Shown here: piece by piece, positions 1 to 6,583 of the stretch
Numbering within the stretch: position 1 is the stretch's first letter
How the letters are laid out: the number at the start of each line of letters is the position of its first letter
Assembly: GCA_021841985.1 (NCBI GenBank)
Contig: JAKCCP010000178.1
Coordinates: 1-9,678 of the forward strand
Reading direction: 5' to 3'
DNA from: Pseudomonadota bacterium
Lineage (GTDB): Bacteria > Pseudomonadota > Alphaproteobacteria > Acetobacterales > Acetobacteraceae
DNA: 9,678 bases
Translations under genes and position numbers: made by a program
Notes under the pieces: generated by a model
Databases searched by the model: none
Told to the model about the DNA's origin: nothing
What the model saw: only the letters and a program-made list of their open reading frames with translations

Positions 1-263
1 TCGGCGAGCAGGGTCGCGCGGATCGCCGCCCGCGCGGCGATGGCATCGGCGCGGCGGGAGCGGGCGTCGCGCGGCATGGCAAGCCCTTCCATCACGTAGC
101 TGAACTGATTGGTATCGACCAGGACGGCGGCCGCCGGGGCATGAAAATCCTCGACATAGACGCGGTCGGGGCGGGGCAGACGGGCGGTGGCGGGAATCCT
201 CTCCGCGGCGCATCCGGCGAGAGCCGTGGCCACGAGGGCGAGAAGCCGGCGCCGCGCGATCAT
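1..263 (-). CDS. Putative lipoprotein, N-terminal part (possibly DUF4410-like), cut by window edge
   Basis: This is the first 87 codons of a protein whose C-terminal part lies beyond the left edge. It starts with MIARRRLLALVATALAGCAA: a twin-basic start, a short hydrophobic stretch and a lipobox (LAGC, Cys18). It is therefore probably exported and lipid-anchored. The mature start carries a PDRVYVEDFHAPAAAV stretch, which resembles the beginning of DUF4410-type lipoproteins; that match is from memory and is weak. The ATG lies 6 bp after the TAG stop of the upstream membrane-protein gene and has an AGGA just before it, so the two are almost certainly translated from one message. No enzymatic function can be assigned. 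The lipoprotein call is fairly secure and the family is not. Confidence 0.6.
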   Translation of the reverse strand, partial: MIARRRLLALVATALAGCAAERIPATARLPRPDRVYVEDFHAPAAAVLVDTNQFSYVMEGLAMPRDARSRRADAIAARAAIRATLLA

Positions 264-269
264 TTCCTG

Positions 270-1730
270 CTACCCTCCGAACCCGCCATTCATCACGAGC
301 GACAAGGCGCCGATCGCGCCCCAGGCGAGCAGCAAGGCCGCAGCAGCGAAACCGGCGTTCCACACCGTGCTCACCCGCCACGGCGAGACATGGAGCCAGC
401 GCGCGGTGGTGATCGCGCTCGCCGACATCGGCGTCACCGAGACCGCGAGCGCCCAGCCGAGCATGCAGGCGAAAGCGAGGGCGGCGGGGGCGACGCCGAG
501 GGCCGCCGGCGCCGGGATCGCGGCGCCGATCAGGGCGACGACGGCGATCGGGTTGAGCCCGATCTGGCCGGTCAACATGAGGAGAGGCGGCACCGCGAAC
601 GGGATCACGAGCGGCGGCAAGCCGCCGAGATGCGGCGCCAGTCCCCCCCCCGGCAAGGCGCCGCCCAGCGCCACCCCCATGAAGCCGGAGGCGCCGAGAA
701 CCAAGGCTTCGGCGCGAAACGCCGGCGCGCGGGCGATGAAACGCCGCCCGCGGCGGAACAGCCAGGCCGGCAAGGCAGGCGCGCCGGGGATGGGGCCGAG
801 CCGCGCGATGCCGCCAAGCGTCTGCACCCCGACCCAGATCAGCGCCACCAGCGGCACCACCAGCGTCACCGCCGCGATCACCCCGCCACCGAGGACGGCA
901 TTGGCGGCCTCGGCCAGCACCATGACCAGCCCGACCAGGCCGATCAGCCGCAAAGGCTCCGCCCAGCCACCGGCCGCGACCGGCGTTGCCGCCCGCTCCC
1001 GCTCTCCCCGCCAGCGCCAGCGATCCTCCGCCCAGCCGAGCGCCATCATCATCAGCGCGACCCCGAGGCCGAGCGGCATCAGTAAGCGCATCGGCGCCGC
1101 CGGCACCGCCGTCGTCACCACCGCGGTCATCACGTTGAGCGGATTCCAGGCATTCACCGTGCAAAACCCACGATTGATCGCGAGCATCATGCGCCGCGCG
1201 CGCAGCGTCCCCGCCGGCCCCTCGGCGCGCGCCCGGCTGACCATGGCGCCGAGCAGATCGATCGCGCCATACGAGAGGATGAGGCCAAAAAGATGGCCGC
1301 CCACGGTCAGCGCAGCATAGCGCCGCCCCGGCGGCTGCGCCACAAGATGCCGCCCCGAGCGGCGAAAGAGCGGGCTGGTTTCGGCCGCGTCGCGCAAGGC
1401 GCCGAGCGCGAAATAGAACGCCGCCAGCGCCGCGCCACGCCGCCATCCGGCGACGAACACGCCGAGCGGCGCGACCCCATGGCGGGCGGCGAGCACGATG
1501 CCGAGGCCGCCGGCGGCCGAAAAGCCGAGCAGCACGAGGCGGGCATAGCGGCGCTGGCGCGGCCATTCCAGGGCGAGAAACAGCAGCAGGAACAGCCCCG
1601 CGGCGTCGCCGGCGAGAGGCAACCCGGCGATCTCGGAGGCCAGCGTTCCAAGCCAGACCAGCGCATAGCAAACGCCGCTCGGCGGCAGGACAGCGCGAGC
1701 GGCGGCAAAAGGCGGTGGCGCGGCGCCCAT
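270..1730 (-). CDS. Polytopic inner-membrane protein, ion-transporter-superfamily-like carrier
   Basis: This is a 486-residue, very hydrophobic protein with about ten to twelve membrane segments. Clear ones lie near residues 20-55, 62-82, 140-163, 215-232, 260-300, 340-358, 373-388, 395-430 and 457-480. Two short polar motifs break the hydrophobic helices at similar places in each half: NAWNPLNVMTAVVTTA near 193-208 and SVTPMSASAITTARWLHVSP near 431-450, each followed or preceded by long helices. That two-fold layout is typical of carriers of the ion transporter superfamily (ArsB/CitM/DASS-like), which move organic anions or oxyanions. I do not recognise the exact family and the substrate is unknown. 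The ATG at 1730 is chosen because the frame upstream lies inside bdhA; no strong ribosome site is seen there. It begins 28 bp after bdhA, so import or export of a short-chain acid is a guess from context. Nine consecutive C (plus strand, 643-651) fall inside the gene. Confidence 0.7.
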   Translation of the reverse strand: MGAAPPPFAAARAVLPPSGVCYALVWLGTLASEIAGLPLAGDAAGLFLLLFLALEWPRQRRYARLVLLGFSAAGGLGIVLAARHGVAPLGVFVAGWRRGAALAAFYFALGALRDAAETSPLFRRSGRHLVAQPPGRRYAALTVGGHLFGLILSYGAIDLLGAMVSRARAEGPAGTLRARRMMLAINRGFCTVNAWNPLNVMTAVVTTAVPAAPMRLLMPLGLGVALMMMALGWAEDRWRWRGERERAATPVAAGGWAEPLRLIGLVGLVMVLAEAANAVLGGGVIAAVTLVVPLVALIWVGVQTLGGIARLGPIPGAPALPAWLFRRGRRFIARAPAFRAEALVLGASGFMGVALGGALPGGGLAPHLGGLPPLVIPFAVPPLLMLTGQIGLNPIAVVALIGAAIPAPAALGVAPAALAFACMLGWALAVSVTPMSASAITTARWLHVSPWRVSTVWNAGFAAAALLLAWGAIGALSLVMNGGFGG

Positions 1731-1758
1731 CAGAGCGGGCGCCGCTGGCGTCCGACGC

Positions 1759-2544
1759 TCAGTGCGCGACCCAGCCGCCGTCGATCGAAAGCGGCACGCC
1801 GGTGATGGTTTTGGCGCCGTCCGAGCAGAGGAACACCGCCAGCGCGCCAATCTCCTCGGGGGTCGAGAAGGTCAGCATCGGCTGGGTTTCGGCGAGCATC
1901 GCCTTTTTCTCCTGCTCGACGCTGGTGCCGTTCTGCTTGGCGCGATCCTCCAACTGCTTCTGCACGAGCGGCGTCAGCACCCAGCCCGGGCAGATGGCAT
2001 TGGCGGTGACGCCGTCATTGGCGGCTTCGATCGCGACCACCTTGGTGAGGCCGACGATACCGTGCTTGGCCGCGACATAGGCCGCCTTGTGCGGGCTCGC
2101 GACCAGGCCATGGGCGGAGGCGATGTTGATGATCCGCCCCCAGCCTTTCTGTTTCATCGCCGGCAGCGCCGCGCTGATCGCGTGAAACGCCGCCGAGAGA
2201 TTGATCGCGATGATCGCGTCCCATTTCTCGGCGGGAAATTCCTCCACCGCGGCGACGAACTGGATACCGGCGTTGTTGACCAGGATGTCGAGCCCGCCGA
2301 GGGTCTTTTGCGCCTCGGCGACCATGCCGCGGATTTCCGCGGGCTTGGTCATATCGGCGCCCGAAAACGCGGTTTTGACCGAAAATTCGGCGGCGGTATC
2401 GCTGACCAGCTTGTCGATCGTGGCCCGATCGCCGAGGCCGTTGAACAGGATATGCGCGCCGCCCGCGGCCAGCGCGCGGGCGATGCCGAGACCGATCCCG
2501 CTGGTCGAGCCGGTGACCAGCGCCACCTTGCCTTTGAGACTCAT
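1759..2544 (-). CDS. bdhA: 3-hydroxybutyrate dehydrogenase (SDR family)
   Basis: Cytosolic NAD+-dependent enzyme that interconverts (R)-3-hydroxybutyrate and acetoacetate, as in polyhydroxybutyrate and ketone-body use. The 261-residue protein has the classical short-chain dehydrogenase plan: TGSTSGIGLG dinucleotide loop at 11-20, NNAG at 90-93, and catalytic Asn115, Ser143, Tyr156 and Lys160. The residues that hold the substrate carboxylate in Pseudomonas fragi enzyme (Gln94, His144, Lys152, Gln196) are all present with a +1 offset (Gln95, His145, Lys153, Gln197). This separates it from generic SDRs such as FabG. Its length matches the usual 255-262 residues. The frame is open further upstream, but MSLKGKVALVTG with an AAGGAG site 9 bp before it fixes the start at 2544. 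It lies 35 bp after adc, which acts on the same metabolite. Confidence 0.95.
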   Translation of the reverse strand: MSLKGKVALVTGSTSGIGLGIARALAAGGAHILFNGLGDRATIDKLVSDTAAEFSVKTAFSGADMTKPAEIRGMVAEAQKTLGGLDILVNNAGIQFVAAVEEFPAEKWDAIIAINLSAAFHAISAALPAMKQKGWGRIINIASAHGLVASPHKAAYVAAKHGIVGLTKVVAIEAANDGVTANAICPGWVLTPLVQKQLEDRAKQNGTSVEQEKKAMLAETQPMLTFSTPEEIGALAVFLCSDGAKTITGVPLSIDGGWVAH

Positions 2545-2553
2545 GCGATTTTT

Positions 2554-2559
2554 CTCCTT
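2554..2559 (-). promoter_or_regulatory. Ribosome binding site of bdhA
   Basis: AAGGAG on the minus strand, 9 bp before the ATG at 2544. It decides the start, because the reading frame stays open into the adc gene. Confidence 0.85.
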
Positions 2560-2579
2560 GATGGTGAATTTGGATGGGC

Positions 2580-3323
2580 TCAGCGGGCGAGATAATCGTG
2601 CAGAACCTTGCCGTAGGGCAAGGTGAGGTCGGCGACCAGGTGGCGGCCGTACAGCACTTTCCGCACCGGCAGATCGGCGACCCGGCAATTGACATGGGCG
2701 ACGAGATCGAGCCGCGCCGGCCCGCCCCAGGCGCCCTTCACGGTGATGTCGGAGAGGTGGTAGCCGATCAGTTCGGCGATCCGCGGCGAGCCATCGATAT
2801 GGGGGATGAATTTGAGATTGACGTTGAGCTTCTCCATCTCCGTCTTCACCTGCGCGTGATCGAGCCCGAGATCGGGGTATTTATAGGCCATGGTGCCCAT
2901 GGCGACGCGGATATCGTCGTAATGCAGGGTGCCGGTCAGGGTGTCGTGGATGATGCGGAGATCGGGCTGGCCGATTTTTTTCGGAAACCCCCAGATTTCG
3001 CGCCCGCCAGTGGTCGGCGCCTCGTCATCCAGATACATCTGGGCGCTATAATTACAGGGGGTTCCGTTCCATTTCGCGGCGATGCCGCAGCCGCTTTCCT
3101 GGTAACTCCCGAAACCGGACGAATCCGGCATTTTCATCCATTCGAAAAACACGTGGTTGCCATCCGGCTCCAGCGGCTCGGGCAGCATGGCGCGGATGGC
3201 CTCCGGGTCGCTTTCATAATGGATGACCAGATATTCGCGGTTGATGAAACGATAGGGCCCTTTGGGATAGCTCGGGCTCGCGAGCGGCATGGAGGAAGAG
3301 GCGAGGATCTCGTCGCGGGTCAT
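2580..3323 (-). CDS. adc: Acetoacetate decarboxylase
   Basis: Cytosolic enzyme that decarboxylates acetoacetate to acetone and CO2 through a Schiff base on lysine. The protein has 247 residues, close to the 244 of Clostridium acetobutylicum Adc. Counting from the chosen start, the active-site residues fall at the same numbers as in the clostridial enzyme: Arg29, Glu61, Glu76, Schiff-base Lys115 and the neighbouring pKa-lowering Lys116 (within WGFPKKIGQP, 111-120). The wider superfamily contains members with other reactions, so this residue agreement is the main reason for the specific name. The start at 3323 is set by AAGGAG 5 bp upstream, although the frame is open to 3386. It lies 83 bp downstream of ubiG and 35 bp upstream of bdhA. 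Together with bdhA it can draw 3-hydroxybutyrate carbon into acetone. Which way flux runs here cannot be read from sequence. Confidence 0.94.
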   Translation of the reverse strand: MTRDEILASSSMPLASPSYPKGPYRFINREYLVIHYESDPEAIRAMLPEPLEPDGNHVFFEWMKMPDSSGFGSYQESGCGIAAKWNGTPCNYSAQMYLDDEAPTTGGREIWGFPKKIGQPDLRIIHDTLTGTLHYDDIRVAMGTMAYKYPDLGLDHAQVKTEMEKLNVNLKFIPHIDGSPRIAELIGYHLSDITVKGAWGGPARLDLVAHVNCRVADLPVRKVLYGRHLVADLTLPYGKVLHDYLAR

Positions 3324-3406
3324 AGCGGCTCCTTCGGAAATGATCCCCTGCAATAAGGGCTTTTCGCGCCGCCATAACAGCGGCAAGGGGCGAAAACCCG
3401 CTCACA
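3324..3406 (-). promoter_or_regulatory. ubiG-adc intergenic region with two short inverted repeats
   Basis: This 83-bp spacer separates the ubiG stop from the adc start. It is less GC-rich than the genes around it. It holds a perfect 5-bp inverted repeat with a 7-nt loop (GCCGC...GCGGC, 3368-3384). A second, weaker GGG/CCC pairing around a T/A-rich loop follows directly after the ubiG stop (about 3387-3400). Neither is followed by a U-run, so a rho-independent terminator is not supported. The spacer is long enough to carry a separate promoter for adc-bdhA, but no convincing -35/-10 pair stands out. Confidence 0.35.
3329..3334 (-). promoter_or_regulatory. Ribosome binding site of adc
   Basis: AAGGAG on the minus strand, 5 bp before the ATG at 3323. 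It favours this start over the in-frame ATG at 3386. Confidence 0.85.
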
Positions 3407-4180
3407 TTACGGCGAGGGAGCGGGCGGGGGCGCCGGCTTCCAGGCAGCGAGCAGGTAATTGATCGCGACATCGCGGCTCAGGCGAAACCGCTGGCGGAGC
3501 GGATCGAAGCTCATCCCGGCGAGATCGAAGAGGCCGAGCCCGGCGGCGCCGAGCCCGTCCTCGATCTCCGCCGGCGTCAGAAAGCGCCGCCAGTCATGCG
3601 TCCCCGGCGGCACCCAGCCGAGCACGTATTCGGCGGCGAATTTGCCGAACAGCAGCGACCGCTTCGTGCGGTTGAGCGTCGACAGGACGAGAACCCCGCC
3701 CGGGGCGAGGCGGGCGGCGATCTCGGCCAGGAAGCGGCGCGGCTCGGGCACGTGCTCGATCACCTCGAAGGCGGTGATGGCGTCGAACATCTCGCCTTCG
3801 GCACCGAGCCTGGCGAGGCTGCCGAGACGATAGCGGAGCGAGAGATTCCGCCCCTCGGCGTGGCGGCGGGCGGCGATGAGCACGGCCTCGCTGGCGTCGA
3901 GGCCGGTGACGTCGTGGCCGGCGCCGGCCAGCGCCTCGGCGGCGAGCCCGGCGCCACAACCGACATCGAGCACGCGGAGGGCGCGCCCGCCACATCGCTC
4001 GCGAAACCGCGCCAGCGCCCATTCAACGCGGATCCCGTTCATCCGATGCAGCGCCCGCATCGGCCCGGCCGGATCCCACCAGGTCTCGGCGAGTGCCGCG
4101 AAGCGCGCGATCTCGGCGGGCGAGACGTTGTCCGCTTGGGGCTGGTCCGCTTGGGGCCGGCCGGTTTCTTCGCTCTGCAT
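3407..4180 (-). CDS. ubiG: Ubiquinone biosynthesis O-methyltransferase
   Basis: SAM-dependent methyltransferase that carries out both O-methylation steps of ubiquinone synthesis, usually associated with the inner-membrane Ubi complex. The 257-residue protein has the family hallmark TWWDPAGPMRALHRMN (33-48). It also has the SAM-binding motif VLDVGCGAGLAAEALA (70-85), the acidic motif II residue in VTGLDAS (91-97), and AFEVIEHVPEP (137-147) followed by LAPGGVLVLSTLNRT (158-172). Length is near the family norm of about 240-250; the extra residues are a proline/glutamine-rich N-terminus and a PAPPPAPSP tail. The start at 4180 has GAGGAGAG just upstream, although the frame is open to 4417 inside lysC. 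The N-terminus contains a 15-bp tandem duplication encoding QADQP/QAD. It diverges from lysC, an arrangement familiar in alphaproteobacteria. Confidence 0.95.
   Translation of the reverse strand: MQSEETGRPQADQPQADNVSPAEIARFAALAETWWDPAGPMRALHRMNGIRVEWALARFRERCGGRALRVLDVGCGAGLAAEALAGAGHDVTGLDASEAVLIAARRHAEGRNLSLRYRLGSLARLGAEGEMFDAITAFEVIEHVPEPRRFLAEIAARLAPGGVLVLSTLNRTKRSLLFGKFAAEYVLGWVPPGTHDWRRFLTPAEIEDGLGAAGLGLFDLAGMSFDPLRQRFRLSRDVAINYLLAAWKPAPPPAPSP
4130..4157. repeat. 15-bp-period tandem duplication in the ubiG N-terminus
   Basis: The 13-mer GTCCGCTTGGGGC occurs at 4130-4142 and again at 4145-4157 (plus strand), a period of 15 bp. In ubiG it encodes a repeated Q-A-D unit separated by Q-P, before the conserved domain begins. 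The period is a whole number of codons, so copy number could change without breaking the gene. Confidence 0.85.
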
Positions 4181-4274
4181 GTTGCCTCTCCTCGGTGAGG
4201 GCTTTATGTGATCCCCGCCGAGACGGCAAACCGCGCGCCGCGTTTGAGCCGGCCGGCCGTTCCCCGGGGGAGAG
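4181..4274. promoter_or_regulatory. Divergent promoter region ubiG / lysC
   Basis: This 94-bp region lies between two head-to-head starts, so it should hold both promoters. It contains a GGCCGGCCG palindrome and a CCCCGGGG palindrome (4263-4270). The latter supplies the GGGGAGAG ribosome site directly before the lysC ATG. I see no clean -35/-10 pair and no attenuator-like leader peptide for lysine or threonine control. Confidence 0.5.
4188..4193 (-). promoter_or_regulatory. Ribosome binding site of ubiG
   Basis: GAGGAG on the minus strand, 7 bp before the ATG at 4180. It supports this start over in-frame ATGs further upstream that would overlap lysC. Confidence 0.75.
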
Positions 4275-5495
4275 ATGGCTCGCATCGTCATGAAGTTCGG
4301 CGGCACCTCGGTCGCCGATCCGGAGCGCATTCGCAATGCCGCCGCCCGCGTCAAGCGCGAGGTCGAGGCCGGAAACGAGGTCGCGGTCGTGGTCTCGGCG
4401 ATGGCCGGCGCAACCAACCAGCTCGTCGCCTGGTGTCAGGAGCTGTCGCCGCTGCATGACGCCCGCGAATACGATACCGTGGTCGCGACCGGCGAGCAGG
4501 TGACGAGCGGCCTCCTCGCCATCGCCTTGCAGCATGTCGGCATCGAGGCGCGCTCCTGGCAGGGCTGGCAGATTCCGATCAGAACCGATGGCGCGCATGG
4601 CAAGGCGCGGATCGATGCGATCGAGGGCGCCGAGCTGATCCGGCGGATGCGCGACTTGCGCCAGGTCGCGGTGGTCACCGGGTTTCAGGGGCTGGGGCCG
4701 GATCATCGCGTCACCACCCTCGGGCGCGGCGGCTCGGACACCTCGGCCGTCGCGCTGGCGGCGGCGCTGGCGGCCGATCGCTGTGACATCTATACCGATG
4801 TCGAGGGGGTCTTCACCACCGATCCGCGCATCGTGGCAAAAGCCCGCAAGCTCGATAAAATCGCCTATGAGGAGATGCTGGAACTCGCCTCGGTCGGCGC
4901 CAAGGTGCTGCAAACCCGGAGCGTCGAGCTGGCGATGAAGGAAAAAGTCCGGGTGCAGGTGCTCTCCAGCTTCACCGACGCGCCCGGCACCCTGGTCGTG
5001 GATGAGGACGAAATCGTGGAAAAAGCATTGGTCGCCGGCATCGCCTATTCGCGCGACGAAGCCAAGATCACCATCCGCCGGGTGCCCGACCGGCCGGGCA
5101 TCGCGGCGGCGATCTTCGGCCCGCTCGCGGGTGCTGCGATCAATGTCGACATGATCGTGCAAAACGTCGCCGCCGACGGCACCACCGACATGACGTTCAC
5201 CGTTCCCAAGGCCGACCTGCCGCGCGCCGAGGCGACGCTCGCCGGGATCAAGGACGCGATCGGCTATGCCGAGATCACCGCCGATCGCGATGTCGCCAAG
5301 GTCAGCGTGGTCGGGGTCGGCATGCGGAGCCACGCCGGCGTCGCCAGCACCATGTTCCGCACCCTCGCCGAGAAGGGGATCAACATCCAGGTGATCTCGA
5401 CCAGCGAAATCAAGGTGAGCGTGCTGATCGGCGCGGAATATATCGAACTCGCGGTGCGCGCCCTCCATACCGCCTACGGCCTCGATGCCGCCTGA
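4275..5495 (+). CDS. lysC: Aspartokinase (aspartate kinase)
   Basis: Cytosolic enzyme that phosphorylates aspartate to aspartyl-4-phosphate, the first step to lysine, threonine, methionine and diaminopimelate. The 406-residue protein has the kinase signature KFGGTSV at 7-13, VVVSAMAGATNQL at 38-50, ATGEQVTSGLLA at 71-82 with the substrate-contacting Glu74, TTLGRGGSDTSAVALA at 147-162 and TDVEGVFTTDPR at 174-185. Two C-terminal ACT domains follow (about 267-335 and 345-403), the allosteric part that senses lysine and/or threonine. Length and architecture match the monofunctional LysC class; there is no homoserine dehydrogenase fusion. GGGGAGAG lies right before the ATG. Its last 11 bp overlap the next gene. 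A possible internal start for a regulatory-only subunit is listed separately. Confidence 0.97.
   Translation: MARIVMKFGGTSVADPERIRNAAARVKREVEAGNEVAVVVSAMAGATNQLVAWCQELSPLHDAREYDTVVATGEQVTSGLLAIALQHVGIEARSWQGWQIPIRTDGAHGKARIDAIEGAELIRRMRDLRQVAVVTGFQGLGPDHRVTTLGRGGSDTSAVALAAALAADRCDIYTDVEGVFTTDPRIVAKARKLDKIAYEEMLELASVGAKVLQTRSVELAMKEKVRVQVLSSFTDAPGTLVVDEDEIVEKALVAGIAYSRDEAKITIRRVPDRPGIAAAIFGPLAGAAINVDMIVQNVAADGTTDMTFTVPKADLPRAEATLAGIKDAIGYAEITADRDVAKVSVVGVGMRSHAGVASTMFRTLAEKGINIQVISTSEIKVSVLIGAEYIELAVRALHTAYGLDAA
5004..5018 (+). promoter_or_regulatory. Possible internal translation start in lysC (beta-subunit type)
   Basis: A GAGGA (5004-5008) stands 7 nt before an in-frame GTG at 5016, codon 248. 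Starting there would give a 159-residue protein made of the two ACT domains. Bacillus and Corynebacterium aspartokinases have such in-frame beta subunits, starting near residue 250 and about 160 residues long. The match in position is striking, but the site could be chance, since GAGGA here also encodes the acidic DEDE stretch. Confidence 0.35.
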
Positions 5496-6561
5496 CATCA
5501 CCCCCCCGGAGTCCGCCGCTTCGGCGCCATCCGCCGAACTCGCCCGGCTGTTCGCGCGCGGCGCCGCCTTTCTCGGCGCCCGCGTCCCCATTCTCGGCGG
5601 TGCGATGAGCTGGGTGAGCGAGCGCCATCTGGTTGCCGCGATCTCCAATGCCGGCGGCTTCGGCGTCATCGCCTGCGGCGCCATGGGGCCCGATCTGCTC
5701 GCCGCCGAGATCGCCGGCACGAAGGCGCTGACGGACAAGCCCTTCGGCGTCAACCTGATCACCATGCATCCGGCGCTCGATCGGCTGATCGCGGTGACGC
5801 TGGCGTCCGGCGTCAAGCATATCGTGCTCGCCGGCGGCATCCCGCCGGGAGGCGCGATCCGCGCGATCAAGGAAGGCGGGGCGCGGGCGATCTGTTTCGC
5901 CCCGGCGCTGTCGCTGGCGCGGCGGCTGGTGCGCCTCGGCGCCGATGCGCTGGTGATCGAGGGGTCGGAGGCCGGCGGCCATATCGGCCCGGTCTCGCTC
6001 ACCGTTCTGGCGCAGGAAATCCTGCCCCATGTCACCGAGGTGCCGGTGTTCGTCGCCGGCGGGATCGGCCGCGGCGAGGCGATCCTTGCCTATCTCGAAA
6101 TGGGCGCCGCCGGCGCGCAGCTCGGCACCCGCTTCGTCGCCAGCGTCGAATCGATCGCCCATCCCCGCTTCAAGGCGGCCTTCGTGCGTGCCAATGCCCG
6201 CGACGCGGTGCCATCGGTGCAGCTCGACGAGCGTTTCCCGGTGATCCCGGTGCGCGGTCTCGTCAATGAGGGCACACGGCGCTTTCTCGCCCATCAGAGC
6301 GCGGTTCGCGACCGCTTTCTCGCCGGCGAACTCTCGCGCGAGGCGGCGCAGCTCGAGATCGAGCATTTCTGGGCCGGCGCCTTGCGACGCGCGGTGATCG
6401 AGGGCGATGTCGAGACCGGGTCGGTGATGGCCGGCCAGTCGGTCGGCATGGTCGGCGCCATCCAGCCGATCGCCGAGATCATCGCCGAACTCGAGACCGA
6501 GGCCACGGCCGCGCTCGCCGCGCGCCTGGCGCGAGCGGCCCCATCGCCGCCGGGGGAATGA
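5485..6561 (+). CDS. FMN-dependent nitronate monooxygenase / FabK-like flavoprotein
   Basis: TIM-barrel flavoprotein of 358 residues from the 2-nitropropane dioxygenase/FabK superfamily. It has PILGGAMSWVSERHLVAAIS (35-54) and GGFGVIACG (57-65), then KPFGVN (85-90). The FMN and active-site stretch IEGSEAGGHIGPVS (158-171) carries His166, and the phosphate-binding VPVFVAGGIGRGEAILAYLEM lies near 186-206, followed by GAAGAQLGTRFVAS (207-220). The closing GSVMAGQSVGMV (312-323) is shared by nitronate monooxygenases and the enoyl-ACP reductase FabK, so the substrate is undecided. It could detoxify nitroalkanes such as propionate 3-nitronate, reduce enoyl-ACP, or act on something else. The ATG overlaps lysC by 11 bp with only a poor ribosome site, implying translational coupling. 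The first 25 residues are a proline/alanine-rich extension. Confidence 0.82.
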   Translation: MPPDITPPESAASAPSAELARLFARGAAFLGARVPILGGAMSWVSERHLVAAISNAGGFGVIACGAMGPDLLAAEIAGTKALTDKPFGVNLITMHPALDRLIAVTLASGVKHIVLAGGIPPGGAIRAIKEGGARAICFAPALSLARRLVRLGADALVIEGSEAGGHIGPVSLTVLAQEILPHVTEVPVFVAGGIGRGEAILAYLEMGAAGAQLGTRFVASVESIAHPRFKAAFVRANARDAVPSVQLDERFPVIPVRGLVNEGTRRFLAHQSAVRDRFLAGELSREAAQLEIEHFWAGALRRAVIEGDVETGSVMAGQSVGMVGAIQPIAEIIAELETEATAALAARLARAAPSPPGE

Positions 6562-6583
6562 TCTGGCGCTGGGCACCCGGCGC

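Noticed and set aside
141..1320. Plus-strand open frames over the carrier and lipoprotein genes
   Set aside because: The products are Arg/Gln/Ala-rich without domains. The minus-strand frame gives a coherent membrane protein and a lipobox start.
3368..3384. Terminator after ubiG or operator before adc
   Set aside because: The stem is only 5 bp with a 7-nt loop and no T-run. No regulator gene is nearby, so neither role can be supported beyond noting the repeat.
4181..4274. Amino-acid attenuator or lysine riboswitch before lysC
   Set aside because: The 94-bp divergent region has no leader peptide with lysine or threonine codons, and is far too short for the lysine riboswitch plus a promoter.
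4023..6035. Very long open frame antisense to lysC and the flavoprotein gene
   Set aside because: It is rich in Asp/Arg/Gly/His with no domain, and covers two clearly recognised genes in the opposite sense. Long antisense open frames are expected at this GC content.
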